From: Agrococcus pavilionensis RW1
Lineage (GTDB): Bacteria > Actinomycetota > Actinomycetes > Actinomycetales > Microbacteriaceae
DNA: 64,000 nucleotides
Direction of reading: 5' to 3'
Assembly (NCBI RefSeq): GCF_000400485.1
Contig: NZ_ASHR01000017.1
Coordinates: 106,902-170,901 of the forward strand
In this document: one piece after another, positions 25,097-33,115 of the stretch
How the letters are laid out: each line of letters opens with the position of its first letter
Numbering within the stretch: the stretch's first letter is position 1
Translations under genes and position numbers: made by a program
Notes under the pieces: model-generated
Seen by the model: only the letters and a program-made list of their open reading frames with translations
What the model was told of the DNA's origin: nothing
Database searches by the model: none

Positions 25097-25819
25097 ATGA
25101 CCGAAGCAGCCGACCGGCCTCGACCCATCCGCGCCCTGTACTTCAACGGCACCCTCACGCCCTCACCGGACGAGAGCCACACCGACCTGCTCATCGAGGC
25201 GAGCGCGACGATCCTCCGCAAGCAGGGCGTCGAGGTCGAGGTCGTGCGCGCGGTCGACCACGCGATCGCGCCGGGCGTGCAGCCCGACATGACCGAGCAC
25301 GGCGCGAGCGAGGACGCGTGGCCCGCCCTGTGGGAGCGCGTCCTCGCCGCGGACATCCTCGTGCTCGCGACGCCGATCTGGCTCGGCGAGGCCTCGAGCG
25401 TGACGCGTCGCGTCGTCGAGCGGCTCTACGCCGAGTCGGGCGAGCTCAACGAGCACGGCCAGTCGATCTTCTACGGCAAGGTGGGCGGATGCCTCGTCGG
25501 CGGCAACGAGGACGGCATGAAGCACGTCGCGCGCGAGCTCGTCTACGCGCTGCAGCACCTCGGCTGCACGATCCCACCGCAGGCCGACGCCGGCTGGGTG
25601 GGGGAAGCGGGGCCGGGACCCTCCTACGGCGACGAGCTCGACGACGGGTCGATCGCGGGTGCCGACAACGACTTCACGAACCGCAACATCACGATCATGG
25701 CGTGGAACCTGCTGCACCTCGCGCGCATGCTCCAGGGCGGCATCCCGAGCGAGGGCAACGACCGCAACGCGTGGGAGCGCGGCGATCGATTCGGCTTCCA
25801 GAACCCCGAGTACCGCTGA
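25097..25819 (+). CDS. NADPH-dependent FMN reductase / flavodoxin-fold protein
   Basis: A 240-residue flavodoxin-fold protein of the FMN_red type. The phosphate-binding start is ALYFNGTLTPSPDESHTDLLI, the flavin loop ATPIWLGEASSVTRRVVERLY follows the third strand, and KVGGCLVGGNEDGMKHVARELVYALQHLGC matches the flavodoxin family's next strand and helix. Probably a quinone- or flavin-linked reductase; electron partner unknown. ATG start at 25097; only a weak CACGGT lies six bases upstream. Confidence 0.82.
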   Translation: MTEAADRPRPIRALYFNGTLTPSPDESHTDLLIEASATILRKQGVEVEVVRAVDHAIAPGVQPDMTEHGASEDAWPALWERVLAADILVLATPIWLGEASSVTRRVVERLYAESGELNEHGQSIFYGKVGGCLVGGNEDGMKHVARELVYALQHLGCTIPPQADAGWVGEAGPGPSYGDELDDGSIAGADNDFTNRNITIMAWNLLHLARMLQGGIPSEGNDRNAWERGDRFGFQNPEYR

Positions 25820-25866
25820 CGGACGTCGCCTCGCCCGCGCCGCTGGCGCGTGTGGGCGGGGTGCGG

Positions 25867-25872
25867 CATGCT
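25867..25872 (+). promoter_or_regulatory. -10-like box, leaderless start of toroid protein
   Basis: CATGCT, six bases, then ATG at 25879. Confidence 0.4.
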
Positions 25873-25878
25873 CCCGGC

Positions 25879-26859
25879 ATGGACACGACGCAGTGGCTGC
25901 TCGAAGGCGACCCCGCGATCCGCTGGCAGGTGCTGCAGGATCTCGAGGACGCCGACCCGGATGCGGTGGCGCGCGAGCGCGCGCGCGTCGCGCGAGAGGG
26001 CTGGGGCGCCGCGCTCCTCGCGGCTCGCGGTCCCGACGGCCAGTGGGCCGGCGGCGCGCACTTCCCGAAGGCGAAGCCCGTCCTGCCCGGCCAGCCATGG
26101 ACCTCCACCGCCCACGTGCTCACCGAGCTGCGGCTGCTCGGCGTCGACCCGGCCGACCCGGCCGTGCGCGAGGCGATCGCCGACGTCGCGCGCGTGACGC
26201 GCTGGGAGTACGACGACGAGCCGTTCTTCGAGGGCGAGGTCGAGCCGTGCATCAACGCCGCGCTCGTGACGAACGCGCTCTACTTCGGCGTCGAGGTCGA
26301 TGCGATCGTCGAGCGGCTGCTGGGGGAGCGGATGGCCGACGGCGGCTGGAACTGCGACCAGGAGCGGGGCTCGGTGCGCTCGTCGTTCGACACCACGATC
26401 GGCGTGCTCGAGGCGCTCGCCGCGTTCGAGCGCGAGCACGACGACCCGCGCGTGCGCGAGGCGCGCGAGAGCGGCGAGGAGTACCTGCTCGAGCGCGGCC
26501 TCATGCGACAGCGCTCGACGGGCGAGATCCCGAAGCCGACCTACGTGCAGCTCGCCTTCCCGCCCCGGCACGAGTACGACGTGCTGCGCGCGCTCGAGCA
26601 CTTCCGCGCCGTCGGCGCCCGGGTGGACGAGCGGATGCGGGAGGCGATCGAGCTCGTGCGTTCGAAGCGCCGGCAGGACGGCTCGTGGGCGGCCGACGTC
26701 GTCCACGGCGGCGACGCGGTCGTCGACTACGGCGCGGCGGGGGAGCCGAGCCGGTGGATCACGCTCAAGGCGCTGCGGGTGCTGCGCTGGGCCGACGGCG
26801 AGGCTCAGTCCGTGGCTGCGTCCGAAGCCGCCGCGCCGGACGCCTCGGCACCCAGGTAG
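25879..26859 (+). CDS. Alpha/alpha-toroid (squalene cyclase/prenyltransferase-like repeat) protein
   Basis: A 326-residue all-helical protein. It opens with WLLEGDPAIRWQVLQDLED and carries repeated helix pairs with Gly/Trp turns such as MADGGWNCDQERGSVRSSFDTTIGVLEAL and RRQDGSWAAD, the look of terpenoid-cyclase/prenyltransferase toroid repeats. The DxDD protonation motif of real squalene cyclases is absent, so it is probably not a cyclase. Its last 55 bases overlap the convergent VOC gene, and its final 20 residues are an Ala/Ser-rich tail. Function unknown. Confidence 0.75.
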   Translation: MDTTQWLLEGDPAIRWQVLQDLEDADPDAVARERARVAREGWGAALLAARGPDGQWAGGAHFPKAKPVLPGQPWTSTAHVLTELRLLGVDPADPAVREAIADVARVTRWEYDDEPFFEGEVEPCINAALVTNALYFGVEVDAIVERLLGERMADGGWNCDQERGSVRSSFDTTIGVLEALAAFEREHDDPRVREARESGEEYLLERGLMRQRSTGEIPKPTYVQLAFPPRHEYDVLRALEHFRAVGARVDERMREAIELVRSKRRQDGSWAADVVHGGDAVVDYGAAGEPSRWITLKALRVLRWADGEAQSVAASEAAAPDASAPR

Positions 26860-27194
26860 AGCAGCATCCCGTCGGGGTCCCGCACCTGCGCGACGCGCTC
26901 GCCCCACGGCATGCGCTCGGGCTGGGCGACCGCGGTCGCGCCGCGCTCGAGCACCCGGTCGAAGGCGGCGTCGACGTCGTCGACGTAGATCCAGAGCGCC
27001 GCCTCGGGCGGGCCGGCGCTCGGCTCGAGGCCGATCGCGACGGTCGACGCCCCGACCTCGAGCGCGACGTAGACGACGCGGCCGTCGTCCTCGAAGGCGT
27101 AGGTGCGCCGGGCGTCGAGCGCGGCGGCGTAGAACGCCTCGAGCCGCTCGAGATCGCGCGTGCGGAGGATGGGGAAGCTGCGCTGCACCGCCAT
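26805..27194 (-). CDS. VOC (glyoxalase/bleomycin-resistance fold) family protein
   Basis: A 129-residue vicinal-oxygen-chelate protein with two beta-alpha-beta-beta-beta modules: FPILRTRDLERLEAFYAAALDARRTY and LWIYVDDVDAAFDRVLERGATAVAQPERMPWGERVAQVRDPDGMLLYLG. The RDPDG turn and its preceding strand are typical. No defined substrate. The start could be the ATG at 27194 or one at 27203, with no clear ribosome site. Its 3' end overlaps the toroid gene on the other strand by 55 bases. Confidence 0.82.
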   Translation of the reverse strand: MAVQRSFPILRTRDLERLEAFYAAALDARRTYAFEDDGRVVYVALEVGASTVAIGLEPSAGPPEAALWIYVDDVDAAFDRVLERGATAVAQPERMPWGERVAQVRDPDGMLLYLGAEASGAAASDAATD

Positions 27195-27214
27195 GCGCGG
27201 CATCGTATGCGCGC

Positions 27215-28105
27215 TCAGTCGAGCGACGCCAGATGGTCGATCATCGCCGGCACGACGACGTCGGGCCGGTCGCGCTGCACCCAGTGCCCGGCGCCCGGCA
27301 CGACGACCGCGCGGGCACGGGGCATCGACGCGGCCGCGCGCTCGGCGACCGGCGCGGGCACCCCAGCGTCGCGCTCGCCGTGCACGAAGAGCGTCGGCGC
27401 CTCGATGCGCGCGAGCATCGCGCTGTAGTCGGTCGACTGGCGGCGCAGGCCCACCTCGGCGCGCTGCCACTCGGCGAAGACCTCGAGCCCCGAGCCCCGC
27501 CGGGCCTCCTCGGCGACCGCGTCGAGCAGCTCGGGCGAGCGTCGCGCGGGATCGCGGAGCACGGGCCGCAGGCTGCGCTCGAGGACCCGCCGGTCGCGCG
27601 CGGACGCGCGCGTCGCCGCCTGCAGCACGCCGGTGCGGAGCGCCGCCCAGCTCGCGAGCTGCGCGGGCACGCGCAGCGCCCCCTCGACGAGCGTCGGTTG
27701 CAGCCCGTAGCTGCCGAGCAGCACGAGCGCGCGCACGCGATCCGGGTGCTCGAGCGCGTGCCCGATCGCGAGCCCACCGCCGAGCGAGAGCCCCGCGAGC
27801 GCGTACCGCTCGAGGCCGAGCGCGCTCGCGAACGCCGCGACGTAGCCGAGCAGGCGATCCTGCGTCGCTCGCCACGGGGCGCGCGGGCTGTGCCCGTAGC
27901 CGGGATGGTCGGGCGCGAGCACGCGGTGGCCCGCTGCGGCGAGCTCGCCGCCCAACTCGCCCCACGACAGCCACGCCGAGTCGAGCCCGCCACCGTGGAG
28001 CAGGACCACGACGGATGCGTCGGCGCCGGCGGGCGGCGCCCACTCGAGGTAGGAGACGGGTCCCCAGGGCAGCGCGACGGTGGTGCGCGTCGCCTCGATG
28101 CCCAC
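27215..28105 (-). CDS. Alpha/beta hydrolase
   Basis: A 296-residue alpha/beta hydrolase. Oxyanion loop LLHGGGLDSAW, nucleophile elbow AGLSLGGGLAIGHAL (Ser), acid in LFVHGERDAGVP and His in VPGAGHWVQRDRPD are all present, so it should be active. The cap domain spans about residues 140-210. The order of residues suits a small esterase or C-C hydrolase rather than a lipase. GTG start at 28105. Monocistronic and divergent from the Tad operon. Confidence 0.85.
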   Translation of the reverse strand: MGIEATRTTVALPWGPVSYLEWAPPAGADASVVVLLHGGGLDSAWLSWGELGGELAAAGHRVLAPDHPGYGHSPRAPWRATQDRLLGYVAAFASALGLERYALAGLSLGGGLAIGHALEHPDRVRALVLLGSYGLQPTLVEGALRVPAQLASWAALRTGVLQAATRASARDRRVLERSLRPVLRDPARRSPELLDAVAEEARRGSGLEVFAEWQRAEVGLRRQSTDYSAMLARIEAPTLFVHGERDAGVPAPVAERAAASMPRARAVVVPGAGHWVQRDRPDVVVPAMIDHLASLD

Positions 28106-28235
28106 TGCCCACCCCGCTCGTCCGGTGCCCGTCCCCGGAGCCTAGTGGGACGCATCCGCTCGCCGCACCGAGCCGTCGAGCGTCGCTGTGGACAACTTCC
28201 GAGGCGCCGCGCCCGCTTGGGCTTCACTGGCTCGC

Positions 28236-29468
28236 ATGCACCAGGCCGTCGCCGAGATCACCGCCTCCGTGCGGGCGAAGGTGCGGCGCGACGGCATCGA
28301 CCTCGCGCGCTCCGGCGAGCTCGCCGAGCGCTACGTGCGCGATGCGGTGCGCTCCTACGCCGAGCGCTCGCTCGGCGGCAGCGTGCCGATGCTCGCCGAC
28401 GAGCGGCAGGCCGAGCGCGACGTGCTCGCGGCGGTGCGCGGCTACGGGCCGCTCCAGCCCTACCTCGACGATCCCGAGATCGAGGAGCTCTGGATCAACC
28501 AGGGCTCGCGCGTCTTCTGCGCGCGCGGCGGCGTGAGCGAGCCGCTGCCGCTGCGGCTCACCGAGCTCGAGGTGCGCGACCTCGTCGAGCGGATGCTGTC
28601 GACGACCGGGCGTCGCGTCGACCTCTCGACGCCGTTCGTCGACGCGTCCCTGCCCGACGGCTCGCGGCTGCACGTCGCGAGCGGCGACGTCGCGCGCGGC
28701 GCGATGTCGATCAACATCCGCAAGTTCTCGCGGCGCCTCGCGTCGCTCGCCGCGCTCGTCGATCGCGGCGCCCTCAGCCAGCAGGCGGCGCAGTTCCTGC
28801 GCCACGCCGTCGTCGCCGGCTGCAACATCCTGGTCTCGGGGCCGACCCACGCGGGCAAGACGACGATGCTCAACGCGCTGCTCGCGAGCGTCCGGCCGGG
28901 CGAGCGCGTCGTCACGGTCGAGGAGACCTTCGAGCTCGATCCGCCGGTCGACGACATCGTCGCGCTGCAGTGCCGCCAGCCCTCGCTCGAGGGCACTGGG
29001 GAGATCTCGCTGCGGCGGCTCGTGAAGGAGTCGCTGCGCATGCGGCCCGATCGGCTCGTCGTCGGCGAGGTGCGCGAGGCGGAGGCGCTCGACCTGCTCG
29101 TCGCCCTCAACTGCGGGGTGTCGGGGATGTGCTCGATCCACGCGAACTCTGCGCGCGACGCGCTCGCGAAGCTCACGACCCTCCCGCTGCTCGCCGGCCG
29201 CAACATCGACGCGGGCTTCGTCGTGCCGACGGTCGCCCAGTGCATCGACCTCGTCGTGCACCTCGCGATCGACGCGCGCGGCAACCGCAGGGCCGTCGAG
29301 ATCCTGGCGCCGACGGGGCAGGCGACCGCCGGCGTCATCGAGGCGTCGACCCTCTTCGCCCTCCGCGACGGCCTCCTCGAGCCCACCGGCTCGCATCCCG
29401 CGCGCACCGCGAAGTTCGCCGCGATCGGCGTCGATCCCGTCGCGCTCCTCGTGGGAGCGCGCGCATGA
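28236..29468 (+). CDS. tadA: CpaF/TadA-family pilus assembly ATPase
   Basis: A 410-residue secretion ATPase of the Tad/type IVc pilus type. The N-terminal helical domain ends near YGPLQPYLDDPEIEELWINQ; the motor domain holds Walker A as GPTHAGKTTMLNALL (a His replaces the usual Gly), the Asp box VVTVEETFELDP, the Walker B region RPDRLVVGEVREAEALDLL and the His box CSIHANSARDAL. It powers assembly of Flp-type pili at the inner face of the membrane. ATG at 28236; the frame is open 48 bases further up from a GTG. First gene of a seven-gene operon, coupled to tadB by a 4-base overlap. Confidence 0.92.
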   Translation: MHQAVAEITASVRAKVRRDGIDLARSGELAERYVRDAVRSYAERSLGGSVPMLADERQAERDVLAAVRGYGPLQPYLDDPEIEELWINQGSRVFCARGGVSEPLPLRLTELEVRDLVERMLSTTGRRVDLSTPFVDASLPDGSRLHVASGDVARGAMSINIRKFSRRLASLAALVDRGALSQQAAQFLRHAVVAGCNILVSGPTHAGKTTMLNALLASVRPGERVVTVEETFELDPPVDDIVALQCRQPSLEGTGEISLRRLVKESLRMRPDRLVVGEVREAEALDLLVALNCGVSGMCSIHANSARDALAKLTTLPLLAGRNIDAGFVVPTVAQCIDLVVHLAIDARGNRRAVEILAPTGQATAGVIEASTLFALRDGLLEPTGSHPARTAKFAAIGVDPVALLVGARA

Positions 29469-30322
29469 CGTGGCTGCTCGGGGCGACCCTCGGCCTCGGC
29501 CTCCTGCTCGCCGTCAGCCCGTGGCTGTGGCCGCGGCGCACGGGAGCGCCGGACCCGCGCCCTCGCGCCCGTGCCCTCGATCGGCTCACGCTCGCGGGGC
29601 TCGACGGCGTGCCGCCGCTCGCGCTCGCCGCCGCCTCGATCGTCGCCGCGGTGCTCGCGGCAGGGGTGGCGCTAGCCCTCGTGCCCGCCGTCGCCGTCGC
29701 GGCGGCCGCGCTCGCGGCGGGCGGCGCCGCGCCCACGCTCGCGGTCCGCTGGCGCGCGAAGCGCCGCGAGCGCGCGCAGGCCCGCGTCTGGCCCGACGTC
29801 GTCGACCACCTCGTCTCGGCCGTGCGCAGCGGGCTGGCCCTGCCCGATGCGGTCGCGCAGCTCGAGCGCGCGGGGCCCGAGCTCACCCGGCCCGCGTTCG
29901 CGGCGTTCGCGGCGGATCACCGGGCGACCGGCTCGTTCGCCTACGCGCTCGACCGCGTGAAGGACCGGCTCGCCGACCCCGTCGCCGACCGCATCCTCGA
30001 GACGCTGCGGATGGCCCGCGAGGTCGGTGGCACGGAGGTGACGACGGTGCTGCGCGAGCTCGCGGCCTACCTGCGGGCCGACCTCGCGACCCGCGGCGAG
30101 CTCGAGGCGCGGCAGAGCTGGGTCGTGAGCGCGGCCCGGCTCGGCGTCGCCGCGCCGTGGATCGTGCTGCTCATCCTCTCGACGCGACCGGAGGCGGCGC
30201 AGGCGTACAACGCGCCGGGCGGCCTGCTGCTCATCGCGGGCGGGGCGGTCGTGACGCTCATCGCCTATCGGGTCATGCTGCGCATCGGCGCGCTCCCCGT
30301 CGAGGCGCGGTGGTTCGCGTGA
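29465..30322 (+). CDS. tadB: TadB-like pilus assembly membrane protein
   Basis: A 285-residue GspF-domain membrane protein. Two N-terminal hydrophobic segments (one at residues 1-17, one around 55-90) precede a cytoplasmic helical domain with VWPDVVDHLVSAVRSGLALPDAVAQL and DRILETLRMAREVGGTEVTTVLRELAAYLRAD, typical of T2SF/TadB. Two more hydrophobic helices close the protein. It forms the platform with TadC. ATG overlaps the tadA stop by four bases. Confidence 0.9.
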   Translation: MTWLLGATLGLGLLLAVSPWLWPRRTGAPDPRPRARALDRLTLAGLDGVPPLALAAASIVAAVLAAGVALALVPAVAVAAAALAAGGAAPTLAVRWRAKRRERAQARVWPDVVDHLVSAVRSGLALPDAVAQLERAGPELTRPAFAAFAADHRATGSFAYALDRVKDRLADPVADRILETLRMAREVGGTEVTTVLRELAAYLRADLATRGELEARQSWVVSAARLGVAAPWIVLLILSTRPEAAQAYNAPGGLLLIAGGAVVTLIAYRVMLRIGALPVEARWFA

Positions 30323-31254
30323 GCGGCGAAGCCGGCTGGAGCCTCCTGCTCGGCGGGACCCTCGGGCTCGGGCTGTGGCTGCTCGTGAGCCTCGTGCCGA
30401 TCCTGCGCCGACCGCTGCTCCTGCATCGCGTCGCCCCGTACGTGCTCGACGTCTCGCCCGGCGCGCGCGACCTGGTCGCGAGGCGTCGCGTCGACCCCGC
30501 GCGCGTCGTCGGCGCCGTCGCCTCGCCGATCGGCGACCGCGTCGCGCCGCTCCTGCACGCGGTGCTCGGTGCGCCGGAGGGGATCCGCCGCCGCTTGCGG
30601 CAAGCCGCCGACGGCGGCTCGGTCGCCGAGCACCGGGCTCGGCAGCTGCGGTGGGCGCTCGTCGGCGCTGCCGTCGGCGCGGCCCTCGGGATCGCGGGCG
30701 CGCTCCAGCGGGGGCCGATCGCGCTGCCCGCGGCGCTCGCGGTCCTCGGCGCCGCGACCGGCGCGCTCGCCGTCGACCGGCTGCTGCAGCGGCGAGCGAA
30801 GCGCCGGCTCGAGCGCATCTCGAGCGAGCTGCCCTCGATCCTCGAGTTCCTCTCGCTGAGCCTCGCCGCCGGCGAGGGGCTGCAGGACGCGCTCCGCCGC
30901 GTCGGAGCCGCAGGGCACAGCGCGCTCGGGCGCGAGCTCGCCGGCGTCGTCGCCGACGCGGCGGCCGGTTCGAGCCTCTCGGCCGCCCTCGGGACGCTCG
31001 CCGACGAGCTCGGGCATCCCGGCGTCACCCGCAGCGTCGACCAGATGCGCGGGGCGCTCGAGCGCGGGACGCCGCTCGCGCAGACGCTCCAGGCGCAAGC
31101 GCTCGACGCGCGCGATGCCGCGAAGCGCGACCTGCTCGAGGCCGCCGGTCGCAAGGAGATCTCGATGCTCGTGCCGCTCGTCTTCGGCCTGCTGCCGACG
31201 ACGGTCGCGTTCGCGCTGTGGCCGGGCATCCACGTGCTGCAGGTCGGATTCTGA
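30319..31254 (+). CDS. tadC: TadC-like pilus assembly membrane protein
   Basis: A 311-residue GspF-domain paralogue of the preceding gene. The key segment is ISSELPSILEFLSLSLAAGEGLQDALRRVG followed by helices ending RKEISMLVPLVFGLLPTTVAFALWPG. Second platform protein. GTG start overlaps the tadB stop (GTGA). Confidence 0.9.
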   Translation: MSGEAGWSLLLGGTLGLGLWLLVSLVPILRRPLLLHRVAPYVLDVSPGARDLVARRRVDPARVVGAVASPIGDRVAPLLHAVLGAPEGIRRRLRQAADGGSVAEHRARQLRWALVGAAVGAALGIAGALQRGPIALPAALAVLGAATGALAVDRLLQRRAKRRLERISSELPSILEFLSLSLAAGEGLQDALRRVGAAGHSALGRELAGVVADAAAGSSLSAALGTLADELGHPGVTRSVDQMRGALERGTPLAQTLQAQALDARDAAKRDLLEAAGRKEISMLVPLVFGLLPTTVAFALWPGIHVLQVGF

Positions 31255-31264
31255 AGGAGGAGCC

Positions 31265-31453
31265 ATGTCCACGATCAGCAACCGCTTCGCCCGGCTCGTC
31301 GGGCGGATGCGCGAGGAGGAGCGCGGCGACGTGCCCGGCTGGGTGCTCGTCACCCTGATGACCGCGGGGCTCGTCATCGTGCTGTGGACGGTCGCCGGTC
31401 CCGCGCTCCAGGGCGTCTTCGAGCAGGCGATCGATCGCGTCACGAGCTTCTGA
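31265..31453 (+). CDS. Small Flp/pilin-like membrane protein of the Tad operon
   Basis: A 62-residue protein: a charged N-terminus (RMREEERGDVPGW) and one hydrophobic helix (VLVTLMTAGLVIVLWTVAG). The position directly after tadC, the small size and the helix suggest the major Flp-type pilin. The canonical Flp processing site (Gly then a Glu five residues into the helix) is not clean here: RG-DVPGW lacks the Glu at +5, so assignment as pilin is inference. A strong GAAGGAGG ribosome site, the best in the operon, supports high expression. Confidence 0.7.
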   Translation: MSTISNRFARLVGRMREEERGDVPGWVLVTLMTAGLVIVLWTVAGPALQGVFEQAIDRVTSF

Positions 31454-31833
31454 TGCGGCTGACCGACGAGCGCGGATCGGCGGTCGCCGAGTTCGCCATG
31501 GTGGCGGGACTGCTCGTCGTGCTCGTGCTGTCGGTCATGCAGCTCTCGCTCGCGCTCCACGTGCGCGCGACCGTCGCGGATGCGGCGGCCGAGGGCGCGC
31601 GGCACGCCTCGCTGCTCGGCTCGGATGCCGCGGCCGGCGTCGAGCGCACGCGCGAGCTCATCACGACCGCGATCGGCCCCGGCTACGCCGAGCGGGTGAG
31701 CGCCTCGAGCGCCGTCGTCGCAGGACTCGAGACCATCGAGATCCGCGTCGCGGCGCCCCTGCCGATGCTCGGCCTCGTCGGCCCCGTCGCGCTGGAGGTC
31801 GCCGGTCATGCACCGGTGGAATCGCTCGGCTGA
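31453..31833 (+). CDS. tadE: TadE-like pilus assembly protein
   Basis: A 126-residue pseudopilin-like protein. The start MRLTDERGSAVAEFAMVAGLLVVLVLSVMQ is the classic TadE helix with its ERGSAxAEFA motif; the rest is a small extracytoplasmic domain. The start and the previous stop share a base (TGATG). Confidence 0.88.
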   Translation: MRLTDERGSAVAEFAMVAGLLVVLVLSVMQLSLALHVRATVADAAAEGARHASLLGSDAAAGVERTRELITTAIGPGYAERVSASSAVVAGLETIEIRVAAPLPMLGLVGPVALEVAGHAPVESLG

Positions 31834-32293
31834 GCGGCGCGCGACCGGCCGCGAGCTACTCGCGTCCGAGGACGGCTCCGCCTCGATCGAGTTCCTGACG
31901 GTCGGCGTCATCCTGCTCGTGCCGCTCGTCTACCTCGTGCTCGCGCTCGGTCAGATCCAGCACGCCGTGCTGGGCATCGAGGGCGGCGCGCGCCACGCGG
32001 CGCGGGCGATCGCACAGGCCGGTTCGCACGAGCACGGCATGGCCGCGGCCGATCGGGCGATCCGCGTCGCGCTGGCCGACGCGGGGCTCTCCGCCGATGC
32101 GGTGCGGGTCGCGATCGCGTGCGACCCCGCGCCCGACGCGTGCGACACCCCGCGCGGCACAGTCTCGGTCAGGCTCGACGCGACCGTGCCGCTGCCGCTC
32201 GCGCCGCCGGGCCTGCACCTGGGGGCGGGCGTCGGCGTGCCGGTCTCGGCGCTCGCGAGCCAACCGGTCTCGGCCTTCGGCGGCTCCCCGTGA
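31808..32293 (+). CDS. TadE/TadF-like pseudopilin
   Basis: A 161-residue protein with a cytoplasmic head, then EDGSASIEFLTVGVILLVPLVYLVLALGQ as pseudopilin helix, and a secreted domain with two Cys (ACDPAPDACD) that may form a disulphide. The ATG at 31808 overlaps tadE by 26 bases; an alternative later start would lose the head. Confidence 0.85.
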   Translation: MHRWNRSAERRATGRELLASEDGSASIEFLTVGVILLVPLVYLVLALGQIQHAVLGIEGGARHAARAIAQAGSHEHGMAAADRAIRVALADAGLSADAVRVAIACDPAPDACDTPRGTVSVRLDATVPLPLAPPGLHLGAGVGVPVSALASQPVSAFGGSP

Positions 32294-32736
32294 GGCGCGC
32301 GCGGTCGCGGCTCGCGCACGAGGAGGAAGGATCGACGCTCGTGCTGACGATCGGCTTCGCGGCGCTCGCGCTCGCCCTCGTGCTCGCGGTCGCCGCGGCG
32401 ACGAGCATGCTCGTCGAGCGCCGGCGGCTCTTCACGGTCGCCGACGGCGCGGCGCTCGCCGCCGCGGAGGCGTTCGCGCTCGAGCAGGTCCGCTTCGACG
32501 GCGCCTCGGCGGCGCCGGAGCTCGCCGACGCCGCGGTGCAGCGCGCGGCCGCGGCCTGGGCGGCGGAGGCCGCGGGAGAGCTCGACGCCGTGCGGGTCGA
32601 GGGCGCGAGCGCGGACGCCCGGAGCGCGACGGTCTCGGTCTCGAGCTCGTGGCGCCCGCCGGTCGTCTCGCTCCTGCTGCCCGAGGGCCTGCGGCTCGAC
32701 GTGACCGCGACGGCCCGCGCCGTCTTCGTCGACTGA
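32290..32736 (+). CDS. TadG-like pilus assembly/secretion protein
   Basis: A 148-residue protein with the TadG-like N-terminus EEEGSTLVLTIGFAALALALVLAVAAATSML followed by RRRLFTVADGAALAAAEA, matching the Flp pilus-assembly TadE/G-like and Rv3654c-type family. It is far shorter than proteobacterial TadG and lacks a von Willebrand domain. GTG start overlaps the upstream stop (GTGA). Last gene of the Tad operon. Confidence 0.85.
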   Translation: MRRARSRLAHEEEGSTLVLTIGFAALALALVLAVAAATSMLVERRRLFTVADGAALAAAEAFALEQVRFDGASAAPELADAAVQRAAAAWAAEAAGELDAVRVEGASADARSATVSVSSSWRPPVVSLLLPEGLRLDVTATARAVFVD

Positions 32737-32786
32737 GCACGCCGTCAGGCGGCTTGCGCGACGAAGCGCGCTCCGCGCGCTCGCGC

Positions 32787-32792
32787 TACGCT
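32787..32792 (+). promoter_or_regulatory. -10 box, leaderless start of small hypothetical gene
   Basis: TACGCT, six bases, then ATG at 32799. Confidence 0.45.
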
Positions 32793-32798
32793 CCCGGC

Positions 32799-33026
32799 AT
32801 GCAGGAGCAGCCCGAGATCGACTTCGCCGCCGCCGCCGCGAGCCTGCCGACCGACGATCCCGAGCGCGCCGCGGACGGGCTCAAGGCACTCATGCAGAAC
32901 CCCGCGTTCCGGCGGCTCGTGCAGCAGGTGCAGTCGGGCGAGCTCGGCGACGACGAGCTGCGCGACGAGGCGACGGCGATCGCCCACGACCTCGCCGCCC
33001 GCCAGGAGCTGCGCCGCGACGAGTAG
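32799..33026 (+). CDS. Small hypothetical acidic protein
   Basis: A 75-residue soluble, acidic, helical protein (core LMQNPAFRRLVQQVQSGELGDDELRDEATAIAHDLAARQ). I do not recognise a family. Its own leaderless-type promoter and codon use argue that it is real. It lies between the Tad operon and the kinase gene on the same strand. Confidence 0.65.
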   Translation: MQEQPEIDFAAAAASLPTDDPERAADGLKALMQNPAFRRLVQQVQSGELGDDELRDEATAIAHDLAARQELRRDE

Positions 33027-33115
33027 CGCGCCGGCGGGTCCGCCCCGCGCCGCGGCGCCCGCGCCGCGCGACCCCTGAGGGAACTCCATCGCCGCGTTCA
33101 GGAGCGGTCGGGATC

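Noticed and set aside
26300..29464. Upstream 1,055 codons of the frame that contains tadB
   Set aside because: Only the part from 29465 has TadB features and a start coupled to tadA; the rest lies across four other genes with proper motifs.
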